Below are positions 15,888 through 23,403 of a stretch of 39,285 bases of DNA, piece by piece. The position numbers were made by a program, and so were the translations under genes. Source of the DNA: Streptomyces sp. WM6378 (lineage in GTDB: Bacteria > Actinomycetota > Actinomycetes > Streptomycetales > Streptomycetaceae); NCBI RefSeq assembly GCF_001279695.1, contig NZ_LGDD01000357.1:1-39285 (forward strand), written 5' to 3'. The notes under the pieces are model-generated. The model made no database searches. It was not told the origin of the DNA and saw nothing but the letters and a program-made list of their open reading frames with translations. Numbering within the stretch: position 1 is the stretch's first letter; each line of letters starts with the position of its first letter.

Positions 15888-16475
15888 ATGCGAAAGCTCG
15901 TGTACTACGTCGCCGTCTCCATCGACGGCTACATCGCCGGCCCCGGCGGAGAGTTCGACTTCTACCCGTGCGGCGACGAGAAGCAGGCCGCCTCCTACGC
16001 CGAGTGGACCAATGCCCGCTACCCCGAGACCGTCCCCACTTTTATGCGCGCCGCCCGCGGCCTGACGGGCACCCTCAACCAGCGCTTCGACACCGTGCTG
16101 ATGGGGCTCGGCAGCTACCGCCCCGGCCTGCAGGCGGGCTTCACCAGCCCCTACGCCCACCTGCGCCAGTACGTCGTGTCGAGCACGCTCGCGCCCGACA
16201 CCGACCCGGCCGTCACCGTGGTCGACAAGGATCCGCAGGCCCTGGTCCGCGATCTCAAGCAGGAGGAAGGCCAGGACATCTGGCTCTGTGGCGGCGGCCT
16301 CCTCGCCGGCGCGCTGCTGCCCGAGATCGACGAGCTGATCATCAAGAGCTATCCGGTGGTCGCCGGATCCGGGATCCCGGCATTCAACGGGGAGTTCAAC
16401 CCCACCCTCTTCAAAGTCACCGACCGCACCTCGTTCGACAACGACATCACGATCACGTGGTTCGCTCGGCGTTGA
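15888..16475 (+). CDS. RibD C-terminal / dihydrofolate-reductase-like protein
   Basis: 195 residues from the ATG at 15,888. Family motifs: MRKLVYYVAVSIDGYIAGPGGE (substrate/cofactor strand), a central FDTVLMGLGSYRPGL, a QYVVSST segment, DIWLCGGGLLAGALLPEIDELI (NADPH-binding GGG.L) and the terminal strand ITIWFA-like ITITWFARR. Members are NADPH-dependent reductases of the DHFR/RibD fold, usually of unknown substrate and distinct from true RibD because the deaminase domain is missing. Regulated by the divergent TetR. Monocistronic. Confidence 0.9.
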   Translation: MRKLVYYVAVSIDGYIAGPGGEFDFYPCGDEKQAASYAEWTNARYPETVPTFMRAARGLTGTLNQRFDTVLMGLGSYRPGLQAGFTSPYAHLRQYVVSSTLAPDTDPAVTVVDKDPQALVRDLKQEEGQDIWLCGGGLLAGALLPEIDELIIKSYPVVAGSGIPAFNGEFNPTLFKVTDRTSFDNDITITWFARR

Positions 16476-16687
16476 CCAGCCCACGTCCGGTCACTGGAGC
16501 TGTCCTTTCTCGGATCATCCTCGCCGCTGTGCGCCCCTGCGACCTGCCCATGAGCAACGGCAGTCGAGACGGCAAGCCGCAGTTCATCGAGAATCCGCCA
16601 GATCGGATGAGACGCGGTGGGAATGCGCCACCTACGCGGCGACGGGCCACTCCTGCTCGACCTCCTCAACCGCTCCAGCGAGGGGGC

Positions 16688-16732
16688 GGCGACAGATGGC
16701 GCGACCAGATGACACCCATCTCGACCAATCAC
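16688..16732 (-). repeat. Inverted-repeat remnant, right copy
   Basis: The 45-bp counterpart of the elements at 14,272-14,296 and 14,331-14,351, in opposite orientation. It lies within the gene-free 16,476-16,797 stretch (322 bp), which otherwise shows only a short minus-strand open frame (about 16,632-16,700, RRPLAGAVEEVEQEWPVAA) without recognisable family. Confidence 0.5.
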
Positions 16733-16797
16733 AAAGGGCAACCGCCACAAGGCAGGCGCCCCATGGGTTGTCAGTGCCGCGTGCGACAGTGAACGAC

Positions 16798-17718
16798 ATG
16801 CTTGCGATCACGGTGGAGACGGAGAACGGACAGCGGCACCCCAGGGTCACCGCCGATCAACTGGCTTGCCTTGTCCGGGGGATCGGGGGCGAGGGCGACC
16901 GGTTCCTGGTGGTCCAGCGGATTCCCGACCTGCCCGGCGTGTTCATCCAGGTGTGGCACGAGGCGGGCGGCGGCTACACGCTGCAGTACCGCGACGGCGC
17001 GCCCGATCGGCACTTCGAGACCATGCTCGACGAACCCGAGCCGGTGATCGCGGCCATGACCGGATGGGCACGGGAGGGGGAGGACTGGCATGCGGGGCTC
17101 GACTGGGAGCGGCTGGACTTCGAACCCCCGGCGCCGGCGCCCCCGCTGGAGCTCGACGCCGAGGATCGCGGGCTGCTTGAGGCACGGGTCCGTGAGGTGA
17201 TCGTGGCCGGCTACGCGACGCGGGATGAGCTGGCAGAGCTGGCCGAGGACTATCTCGTGACGGGCGACTCCCGGCCCGTATCGCCGGAGCAGGCACGGGA
17301 GTTGACGGACCGCATGTGGCTGGAGCGCGTGGCGGAACAGGCGGCCTGGGCGGACGAGGAGACGGACCCCGAGCGGATCACCCGGGCGTTCGCCGTCCTG
17401 GAGGAGGCCGGACTCACGGCCCGGGAGCACTTCACCTGTTGCCGCTCCTGCGGCCAGTCGGAGATAGGCGGCGCGGGCGCGCCGGACGCCCGCGGCTTCG
17501 TCTACTTCCACTCCCAGTCCACCGACGCGGCCGCAGGCGGGCACGGGCTGACGCTGCACTACGGCGGGTTCGACGGCTCGTCCGAGACCACCGCGTCCGT
17601 GGGCCGGGAGGCCGTCGCCGCGCTGGAGCGGTGCGGCCTGGCGGTGGAGTGGGACGGCGACCCCGGTCAGGCCATCGACGTCACTCCGCTGGACTGGCGC
17701 AAACGCCTCGTCGGCTGA
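16798..17718 (+). CDS. DUF6891-like conserved hypothetical protein
   Basis: 306 residues from the ATG at 16,798 (an in-frame GTG lies nine bases upstream; no strong ribosome site for either). The N-terminal ~100 residues form an actinobacterial domain with MLAITVETENGQ, FLVVQRIPDLPGVFIQVWHE and YTLQYRDGAPDRHFET. The C-terminal part carries VIVAGYATRDELAELAEDYL, ITRAFAVLEEAGLTAREHFTCCRSCGQSEI and FVYFHSQSTDAAAGGHGLTLHYG, the arrangement I associate with DUF6891. The CC-x2-C cysteines could bind metal. No enzymatic function is known. It stands alone, convergent with the ketoacyl synthase gene. Confidence 0.7.
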   Translation: MLAITVETENGQRHPRVTADQLACLVRGIGGEGDRFLVVQRIPDLPGVFIQVWHEAGGGYTLQYRDGAPDRHFETMLDEPEPVIAAMTGWAREGEDWHAGLDWERLDFEPPAPAPPLELDAEDRGLLEARVREVIVAGYATRDELAELAEDYLVTGDSRPVSPEQARELTDRMWLERVAEQAAWADEETDPERITRAFAVLEEAGLTAREHFTCCRSCGQSEIGGAGAPDARGFVYFHSQSTDAAAGGHGLTLHYGGFDGSSETTASVGREAVAALERCGLAVEWDGDPGQAIDVTPLDWRKRLVG

Positions 17719-17821
17719 GGCGAGTTGGCGAGGCCCTACCGTGTGACCCGGGCTCGCGCGAGGAGTGCCCGTCGGCCCGCGTACCGGTGGGGCCGGTGTC
17801 CGAGCGGGTCTCCCGGGCCCG

Positions 17822-18769
17822 TCACGGGCAGCGTACGACCTGTCCCGCGTACGAGAGGTTTCCGCCGAAGCCGAAGAGCAGGACCGGGTCGCCGGTACTG
17901 ATCTCGCCGCGCTCGACGAGCTTGGACAGGGCCATCGGGATGCTGGCCGCCGAGGTGTTCCCGGATTCGACGACATCGCGGGCGATGACGGCGTTGACGG
18001 CGCCGATCTTGCGCGCGACGGGTTCGATGATGCGCAGATTGGCCTGGTGCAGCACGACCGCGGCCAGGTCCTCGGGGGTGAGTCCGGCGCGCTCGCACAC
18101 CTCGCGGGCGATCGGCGGCAGCTGAGTGGTGGCCCAGCGGTAGACGGACTGGCCCTCCTGCGCGAACACCGACGGGGTGCCCTCGATGCGTACCGCATGC
18201 CCCATCTCAGGCACCGAACCCCACAGCACCGGGCCGATCAGTGCCTCTTCGCTCGCCTCGACGACCGCGGCGCCGGCTCCGTCGCCGACCAGGACGCAGG
18301 TGCTGCGGTCGGTCCAGTCGGTCACCGCCGTCATCTTGTCCGCGCCGATGACCAGCGCGCGCTTGGCGGTACCGGTGCGCACCAGGCTGTCGGCGGTGGC
18401 GAGCGCGTGTGTGAACCCGGCGCACACCACGTTGAGGTCCAGCACCGCGGGCGAGCCCATGCCGAGCCGGGCGGCGACCCGGGCGGCCGTGTTCGGCGAG
18501 CGGTCGACGGCCGTGGAGGTGGCGACCAGGACCAAGTCGATGTCGGCGGGGCTCAGCCCGGCGCCGGCCAGCGCCTTGGCGCCGGCGTGCGCGGCCAGCT
18601 CGTCCACGGGCTCGTCCGGGCCCGCGACATGGCGGGTGCGGATGCCGACCCGGCTGCTGATCCATTCGTCGCTGGTGTCGACCAGCTCGGCGAGGTCGTC
18701 ATTGGTGAGCACCTTGGCGGGCTGGTAATGCCCGACGGCGACAACGCGCGAGCCTCGCATGCCGGTCAT
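17822..18769 (-). CDS. 3-oxoacyl-ACP synthase III (FabH-like)
   Basis: 315 residues from the ATG at 18,769 behind GAGGAG. The thiolase-fold KAS III triad is complete: Cys116 in NVVCAGFTHAL, His241 in VVLHQANLRI, Asn271 in VESGNTSAASIPMAL. Also present are TSDEWISSRVGIRTRHVAG (substrate entry region) and FGFGGNLSYAGQV at the C-terminus. The enzyme condenses an acyl-CoA starter with malonyl-ACP. No other fatty-acid or polyketide genes adjoin it, so it may be a stand-alone priming enzyme or a secondary-metabolism relic rather than the housekeeping fabH, which normally sits with fabD/acpP/fabF. Confidence 0.9.
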   Translation of the reverse strand: MTGMRGSRVVAVGHYQPAKVLTNDDLAELVDTSDEWISSRVGIRTRHVAGPDEPVDELAAHAGAKALAGAGLSPADIDLVLVATSTAVDRSPNTAARVAARLGMGSPAVLDLNVVCAGFTHALATADSLVRTGTAKRALVIGADKMTAVTDWTDRSTCVLVGDGAGAAVVEASEEALIGPVLWGSVPEMGHAVRIEGTPSVFAQEGQSVYRWATTQLPPIAREVCERAGLTPEDLAAVVLHQANLRIIEPVARKIGAVNAVIARDVVESGNTSAASIPMALSKLVERGEISTGDPVLLFGFGGNLSYAGQVVRCP

Positions 18770-18977
18770 GACGGATCTCCTCGGTACGAGCGTGGACGGT
18801 TGATCGGTACGAGCATGGACTGCTGACATCCGGAGCCATCCAGTCTTCGTGGCTACTGATGGGTACAGGGGCGCGAGATCCCACAGGATTCACTGCCGCA
18901 CCTTTGGAGCCTTGTGTCAGCGTTTCGCCCGAGCAGAGCCCGAGCCGAGTGCGTCAGGCGCCTTGACCCCTCCGAAA

Positions 18978-19005
18978 GGCATACTGTAGACAATATTCTG
19001 TCGAC
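18978..19005. promoter_or_regulatory. GntR-like operator (site C) upstream of formate dehydrogenase remnants
   Basis: ACTGTAGACAAT at 18,983-18,994 shares its core with sites A and B. Around it CTGTAGAC and CTGTCGAC repeat directly at 14-bp spacing (18,984 and 18,998). ATAyTGT-AG-ACArTAT is near-palindromic. It lies about 90 bp before the first formate dehydrogenase relic. It is the clearest link between the oxalate-type operon and formate oxidation. Confidence 0.6.
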
Positions 19006-19086
19006 GAAACCGGATCCGGGTCCCGGTGCCAGGCCTCCGCACCGACCCCCGGTCACACCCGCCGCCCCTGCGCCAGGAGAGCCACC

Positions 19087-19217
19087 CTGGAAACCACGCC
19101 GACGGCCTTCACAACCAGCTGGCCATCGAGGCGAACTGCCCGATCGCCGGGACGGCGGAGTTCAAGGCGTCGGCGGTCCGGGTGGAGAAGCCGACCGTCG
19201 CGGCCGTGAGGAGCTGA
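19087..19217 (+). pseudogene. Formate dehydrogenase large subunit (molybdopterin), ends only
   Basis: A ribosome site (AGGAG) and a start-like context CTGGAAACCACG at 19,087 are followed within 25 bases by a different frame reading LHNQLAIEANCPIAGTAEFK and ASAVRVEKP to the TGA at 19,217. That ending (ANCP..G..EFKA.AVRVE) is the normal C-terminus of molybdopterin oxidoreductases of the FdhA/NasA type. About 700 residues are therefore missing between start and tail. The identification rests on about 40 residues and on the FDH-type genes that follow. Confidence 0.6.
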
Positions 19218-19224
19218 CCGTTCC

Positions 19225-19695
19225 GTGGACCTGCACTTCAAGGACACCAAGCCGACGGACGAGGAACGCGCCGCCGTGGACGCGGTGTTGGGGCCGCCCT
19301 CCTCGACGTGGGAGGGCGCGGACGTCCGATCGGACGCGGAGCTGCGCTGGGCGCGCGGCGGCGAGGAGGCCCGCGACCGCCGGGACCTGCTCCTGCCTGC
19401 GCTGCACGCGGTCAACGACCGGGTGGGTTGGCTGAGTGAGAGCGCTCTCGACTACATCTTCATCTTCCGCCGCCTGACGGTGCCGCCGGCGGAGGCGTAC
19501 GGGGTGGCGACGTTCTACTCCCTCTTCTCGGTAAAGCCGCGCCCTGCGACGGTGCTGTACGTGTGCACGGACCTGACGTGCGCGGCGAAGGGCTCGGCGG
19601 ACCTGTGCGACGCCCTGGCGGACGCCCCGTCCGCCTCCTGGGAACGCAGCCCGTGCCTGAGCCTGTGCGAACGCGCCCCGGCGGCACTGCTACGA
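19225..19695 (+). pseudogene. Formate dehydrogenase NuoE-like subunit; NuoF part lost
   Basis: GTG 19,225 follows GAGGAG, 7 bases after the FdhA remnant stop. The NuoE domain is intact for about 157 residues: LLPALHAVNDRVGWLSESAL, VPPAEAYGVATFYSLFSVKP, and the [2Fe-2S] ligands in CTDLTCAAKG and CLSLCERAPAALL. Actinobacterial FDHs commonly fuse this to a NuoF (FMN, NADH) module. Here the frame instead enters intergenic repeat DNA at about 19,695 and only stops by chance at 20,223. Without NuoF, electrons cannot reach NAD. A free NuoE-sized protein could still be made if a stop were gained. Confidence 0.8.
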
Positions 19696-20003
19696 AGAGC
19701 GGGCCCGCCCGCACCGAGCACCCCGGGGGCGCCGTCCCCGGACCCCCAGTCGCGCCTTGAGGGCGCTCGTCCTCAATCGCCGGACGGGCTGGGTATGCCT
19801 GGCGGGCACCCTGCCAAGATCGCCCCTGCCAGGGGCGCGGGGAACTGCGCGACCAGCCACCCACGGTCCCCAGCCGAACAAGTCGAAGCCGCCCCTCACC
19901 CCCGGAGGCCACGCGGCGGAGCCGCTCATGTCACTGCGGGAAGGGACGGGGTGGGGAATGACTCGGCACACCGGCTCGCAGCCGTCCTCGCCCCCGCCAC
20001 CCC
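19690..20003 (+). repeat. Intergenic-type filler replacing FDH coding sequence, includes repeat copy 2
   Basis: Between the NuoE-like and NuoG-like remnants lie about 310 bp without protein similarity. They contain the CGCCGGACGGGCTGG element (about 19,779) and GGGGCGCGGGGAACTGCGCG (about 19,832). The second is the inverse-strand counterpart of 250-300. This DNA normally lies between genes, so the NuoF module and the 5' part of the next gene were replaced or lost. Confidence 0.7.
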
Positions 20004-20294
20004 CGCGCGTGCGTCTACTGCGGGAACTGCATCGAGGTCTGCCCGACGGGAGCGCTCTCCTTCAAGTCCGAGTACGACATGCGGGCGGCGGGCACCTGGG
20101 ACGAGGCGGCGCAGACGGAGACGACCACGGTGTGCGCCTACTGCGGCGCCGGCTGCAACCCCACCCTCCGCGTGCAGGACAATGAGATCGTCAAGGTCAC
20201 CTCGCCGCACGACAACCCGGTGACCCACGGCAACCTGTGCATCAAGGGACGCTCCGGCTTCCAGCACGTACAGACACGAGACTGGCCAGACTGA
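19958..20294 (+). pseudogene. NuoG-like FDH Fe-S subunit, C-terminal remnant
   Basis: From about 20,004 a frame reads CVYCGNCIEVCPTGALSFKS (a complete Cx2Cx2Cx3C cluster), then CAYCGAGCNPTLRVQDNE and TSPHDNPVTHGNLCIKGRSG (a Cx2Cx3C...C molybdopterin-type cluster), ending at TGA 20,294. This is the tail of the short NuoG-like [2Fe-2S]/[4Fe-4S] subunit of actinobacterial NAD-linked formate dehydrogenase. An ATG at 19,958 behind a purine-rich site may be the original start, but it is in another frame, so the N-terminal 2Fe-2S part is deleted. Confidence 0.75.
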
Positions 20295-20328
20295 CGATAG
20301 CGACCAGAGCGATCGAGGGACTGAGGAC

Positions 20329-21168
20329 ATGGGACGGGTCACCGAGCGCCGCCGCGTCATCCGCATCCGGGACGGGGTGGTCTCGGCCCGCCCGGACACC
20401 CTGGTCGCCGAGGAGCCACTGGAGATCCGCCTGGGCGGCAAACCGCTCGCGATCACGATGCGCACGCCGGGCGACGACTTCGCGCTCGCGGCCGGGTTCC
20501 TGGTCAGCGAGGGGGTGCTCGGCGCCGCGTCCGAGCTGCAGTCGATCGTGTACTGCGCGGGCGCGACGGCGGACGGGCACAACACCTACAACGTGGTCGA
20601 CGTGAAGCTGGCGCCGGGCGTCGTGGTGCCCGACATCACCCTCGAACGCAACGTGTACACGACGTCGTCGTGCGGCCTGTGCGGCAAGGCCAGCCTGGAC
20701 GCCGTCCGTACGCAGGCCCGCTTCCCTATCGCCGACACTCCCCCGGTCCGTGTCGAGCCCGAACTGCTCGCGAGCCTCCCCGACCGGCTGCGCGCGTCGC
20801 AGCGGGTCTTCGAGCGGACCGGGGGTCTGCACGCGGCGGCGCTGTTCTCACCCGAGGGCGAACTGCTCGACATACGTGAGGACGTGGGCCGTCACAACGC
20901 GGTCGACAAGCTGGTCGGCCGCGCCCTCCAGGACGACCGGCTTCCGCTGTCCCGCTGCATCCTGCTGGTGTCGGGCCGGGCCTCCTTCGAGCTCGCCCAG
21001 AAGGCGGTCATGGCGGGCATCCCGGTGCTCGCCGCGGTCTCCGCGCCGTCCTCGCTCGCCGTCGACCTGGCCGCCGAGTCGGGTCTCACCCTGGTGGGCT
21101 TCCTGCGCGGCAGTTCCATGAACGTGTACGCGGGCGACGAGCGCATCACCCTGCGCTCGGGCGTCTGA
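20329..21168 (+). CDS. fdhD: Formate dehydrogenase accessory sulfurtransferase
   Basis: 279 residues from the ATG at 20,329, 34 bases after the NuoG-like stop. Family features: LVAEEPLEIRLGGKPLAITMRTPGDDFALAAGFL, the cysteine pair Cys115-x2-Cys118 in TSSCGLCGKASLD, HAAALFSPEGELLDIREDVGRHNAVDKLVG and SGRASFELAQKAVMAGIPVLAAVSAPSSLAVDLA. FdhD takes sulfur from IscS-type desulfurase and passes it to the Mo-bis-MGD cofactor, without which formate dehydrogenase is inactive. It is fully intact while its presumed client enzyme here is broken. It either serves another FDH in the genome or is newly orphaned. Confidence 0.97.
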   Translation: MGRVTERRRVIRIRDGVVSARPDTLVAEEPLEIRLGGKPLAITMRTPGDDFALAAGFLVSEGVLGAASELQSIVYCAGATADGHNTYNVVDVKLAPGVVVPDITLERNVYTTSSCGLCGKASLDAVRTQARFPIADTPPVRVEPELLASLPDRLRASQRVFERTGGLHAAALFSPEGELLDIREDVGRHNAVDKLVGRALQDDRLPLSRCILLVSGRASFELAQKAVMAGIPVLAAVSAPSSLAVDLAAESGLTLVGFLRGSSMNVYAGDERITLRSGV

Positions 21169-21254
21169 GAGCCTGTGTCCAAACCCCGCCCGGGCCCCGC
21201 TTAGGCTGATCAAGTGCGGCGAGCAGCGCTGCCTCGATCGGAGAAAGCGGCGCG

Positions 21255-22121
21255 ATGAACGTGAGTCGGCGTACGGTCCTTGCGGTGGCGACGGGTGGAC
21301 TCCTCACCGGCTGCTCAGGACCGGCGAAGCCCGCCCCGGCCGCCCCCGCTCCCACTCCCCCGCCCTCCTCATCGGCAACGGGTTCACCTGCGCCCTCCGC
21401 ACCACCGGCCGGGCCGACCAGGGCCGAGATCGTCGCCCGGTACGGCAGACACACACCCACCAGCTGGGGGCTGACCGTGCCGGGAGCGCTCTCCCGGCTG
21501 CCGGCCGGCGGGAAGACGGCCGCGCTGACCTTCGACGCGTGCGGCGGCAAAGGCGGCAACGCGTACGACAGCGCGCTCATCGAGTTCCTGCGCGGGCGCT
21601 CAGTCCCCGCGACGCTGTTCATCAACTCCCGCTGGATCGACGAGAACCCGTCGGTCTTCAAGGAACTCGCCGCCGACCCGCTCTTCGAGATAGCCAACCA
21701 CGGCACCCGCCACCTCCCGCTCTCCGTCTCCGGACGCTCCGCCTACCGGATACCCGGCACACGGAACGCGGGCGAGGTCTTCGACGAGGTCTCGGGCAAC
21801 CGCGCCAAACTCACCGGCCTGCTCGGCCGCCCGCCGCGCTTCTTCCGCTCCGGTACGGCCTACTGCGACGACGTGGCCGCCAGGATCGTCACCGATCTCG
21901 GGGAGCGGTTCGCGAGCTTCGACGTCAACAGTGACGGCGGGGCGACGTTCACGCCCGCACAGGTACATCAGGCCATGCAAGGCGTACGTCCGGGCTCGGT
22001 CGTCATAGGGCACATGAACCATCCGCACGGCGGCACCGCACGCGGAATCAGCGGCGCTGTGCCTCAACTCCTCGACACCGGCTACGAGTTCATGCGTCTG
22101 TCAGACGTCGTCAAAGCCTGA
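21255..22121 (+). CDS. Secreted NodB-type polysaccharide deacetylase lipoprotein
   Basis: 288 residues. N-terminus MNVSRRTVLAVATGGLLTGC has a twin-arginine start and a lipobox (Cys20), followed by a Pro/Ser-rich linker to about residue 55. The NodB domain shows TAALTFDACGG (catalytic Asp and metal Asp), FINSRWIDENP, the metal His pair in IANHGTRHLPLS, and RFFRSGTAYCDDVA. The TFDACGGK variant with an N-terminal GLTVPGALSRLP is usual in actinobacterial deacetylases. It probably removes acetyl groups from cell-wall or environmental polysaccharide outside the membrane. It lies 68 bp before the GH18-like lipoprotein gene in the same direction. Confidence 0.9.
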   Translation: MNVSRRTVLAVATGGLLTGCSGPAKPAPAAPAPTPPPSSSATGSPAPSAPPAGPTRAEIVARYGRHTPTSWGLTVPGALSRLPAGGKTAALTFDACGGKGGNAYDSALIEFLRGRSVPATLFINSRWIDENPSVFKELAADPLFEIANHGTRHLPLSVSGRSAYRIPGTRNAGEVFDEVSGNRAKLTGLLGRPPRFFRSGTAYCDDVAARIVTDLGERFASFDVNSDGGATFTPAQVHQAMQGVRPGSVVIGHMNHPHGGTARGISGAVPQLLDTGYEFMRLSDVVKA

Positions 22122-22189
22122 ACAAGGCCTGAACACGGATCCACCAGGCTCCCGGAGCGGGGGTCCCCGACTCCCTGCAGGAAGGCACC

Positions 22190-23293
22190 ATGCGCAGAGT
22201 CCCCGCGGCTTCGATCGCGACCGCCCTCACGACCGCGTTTCTGCTCGCCGGCTGTACGCCGACGAGCACCACTGCGGCGGGCGGGCCCTCGCCGAAGGTC
22301 TCCGCGACCGGGCCGGGGAGCGGGCGGGCCGGGGTGCAGCTGCAGTCCTGGCTCTTTCCCGGCTCACCCGGTGAGCCGCAGTGCGCCGGCCAGGCGGAGT
22401 ACCGCGACGACCGGCTCAGGAGCGGCGCCCTCAAGCCCGAGTACTGGAAGGTCCAGCCGGACGGAGAAGTGCTGCTTGAGACCACCGCCCAGGGATTGTG
22501 CAACGCCTACAGCACGGCGGACGTCGGGGACCTCAAGGCACACTCCGCACAGCAGTACCCGACCCTGTCGGGCATGACCACCCTGGAGGTGCACGCGCTC
22601 GTGAGCAGCGCCACCCGGCGCACACAGGCGGTACGCCAACTCACCGATCTGGTGAGGACCGAGGAACTTACGGGTGTCGATGTGGACCTGGAGGACTTCT
22701 GGTCCTGGAGTTCCACCGACTTCACCGACTACCTCACCTTCCTGAGCCAGCTCGCGGACTCCCTGCACAAGGCCGGCAAGCGTCTCCAGGTCGACGCGCC
22801 CCCGATGACACAGGACGAGAGCTGGTACGACTACGTCCGGGTGGTCCGTGCGGGAGCCGACGAGCTCGTGATCATGGCGTACGACGAGGAGTTCGATTCC
22901 CCGCCCGGCGGCACCCCTGTGCCCGTCGCCCGCTATAAGTGGTTGCAACAGATCGTGCGTTACGCCCAGACCAAGGTGCCCGATCCCAACCGCCTCGTCA
23001 TCGCGCTGCCCTCCTACGGCTACAGCGCACCCGCCGCATTCGACAGGGACAAGGTGACGGGCAGCATCCCGTTCAGTGTGATGCGCACCCAGCCCGGCTG
23101 GTCCGGCGACCCCGCCGCGGTCGAGCGGCGCCGCGACCCGGACTCCGGCGAGATTCGCTGGACTTCGGACGGCATGCTGTACGACTACGTGGACAGCATC
23201 GCCCTGAACCGCAAACTCGACACGATCACCGCCCTCGGCGTCACCAAAGTGTCCGTGTGGGCGCTGGGCGGCAACCCCTGGTTCAGTCACTGA
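22190..23293 (+). CDS. GH18-like secreted lipoprotein (chitinase/YaaH type)
   Basis: 367 residues. Signal peptide ends in FLLAGC with lipobox Cys22; a short Gly/Ser/Thr-rich linker follows. The catalytic DxxDxDxE-type motif is VDVDLEDFW (Asp164, Asp166, Glu168), and the barrel continues with LVIMAYDEEFDSPPGG (typical MAYD strand), RLVIALPSYGYSA and KVSVWALGGNPWFSH. This suits a peptidoglycan- or chitin-acting GH18 of the YaaH/SpoVS-associated type rather than a classical chitinase, since no carbohydrate-binding domain is present. Adjacent to a deacetylase, it may act on the same aminosugar polymer, but no operon is proven. Confidence 0.82.
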   Translation: MRRVPAASIATALTTAFLLAGCTPTSTTAAGGPSPKVSATGPGSGRAGVQLQSWLFPGSPGEPQCAGQAEYRDDRLRSGALKPEYWKVQPDGEVLLETTAQGLCNAYSTADVGDLKAHSAQQYPTLSGMTTLEVHALVSSATRRTQAVRQLTDLVRTEELTGVDVDLEDFWSWSSTDFTDYLTFLSQLADSLHKAGKRLQVDAPPMTQDESWYDYVRVVRAGADELVIMAYDEEFDSPPGGTPVPVARYKWLQQIVRYAQTKVPDPNRLVIALPSYGYSAPAAFDRDKVTGSIPFSVMRTQPGWSGDPAAVERRRDPDSGEIRWTSDGMLYDYVDSIALNRKLDTITALGVTKVSVWALGGNPWFSH

Positions 23294-23403
23294 CCGGCTC
23301 AGGAGCCCTACGAACAGAACACTGCGCTCGCCGAACCGCGGCGCCACTCTGCACGTCACCTAAGGTGCAGATGGTCAACTTCCCTCCACCAAAAGGGTGT
23401 TAC

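Noticed and set aside
19757..20185. 142-codon plus frame across the FDH filler
   Set aside because: Consists of repeat DNA followed by the wrong frame of the NuoG-like cluster (Arg-rich shadow).
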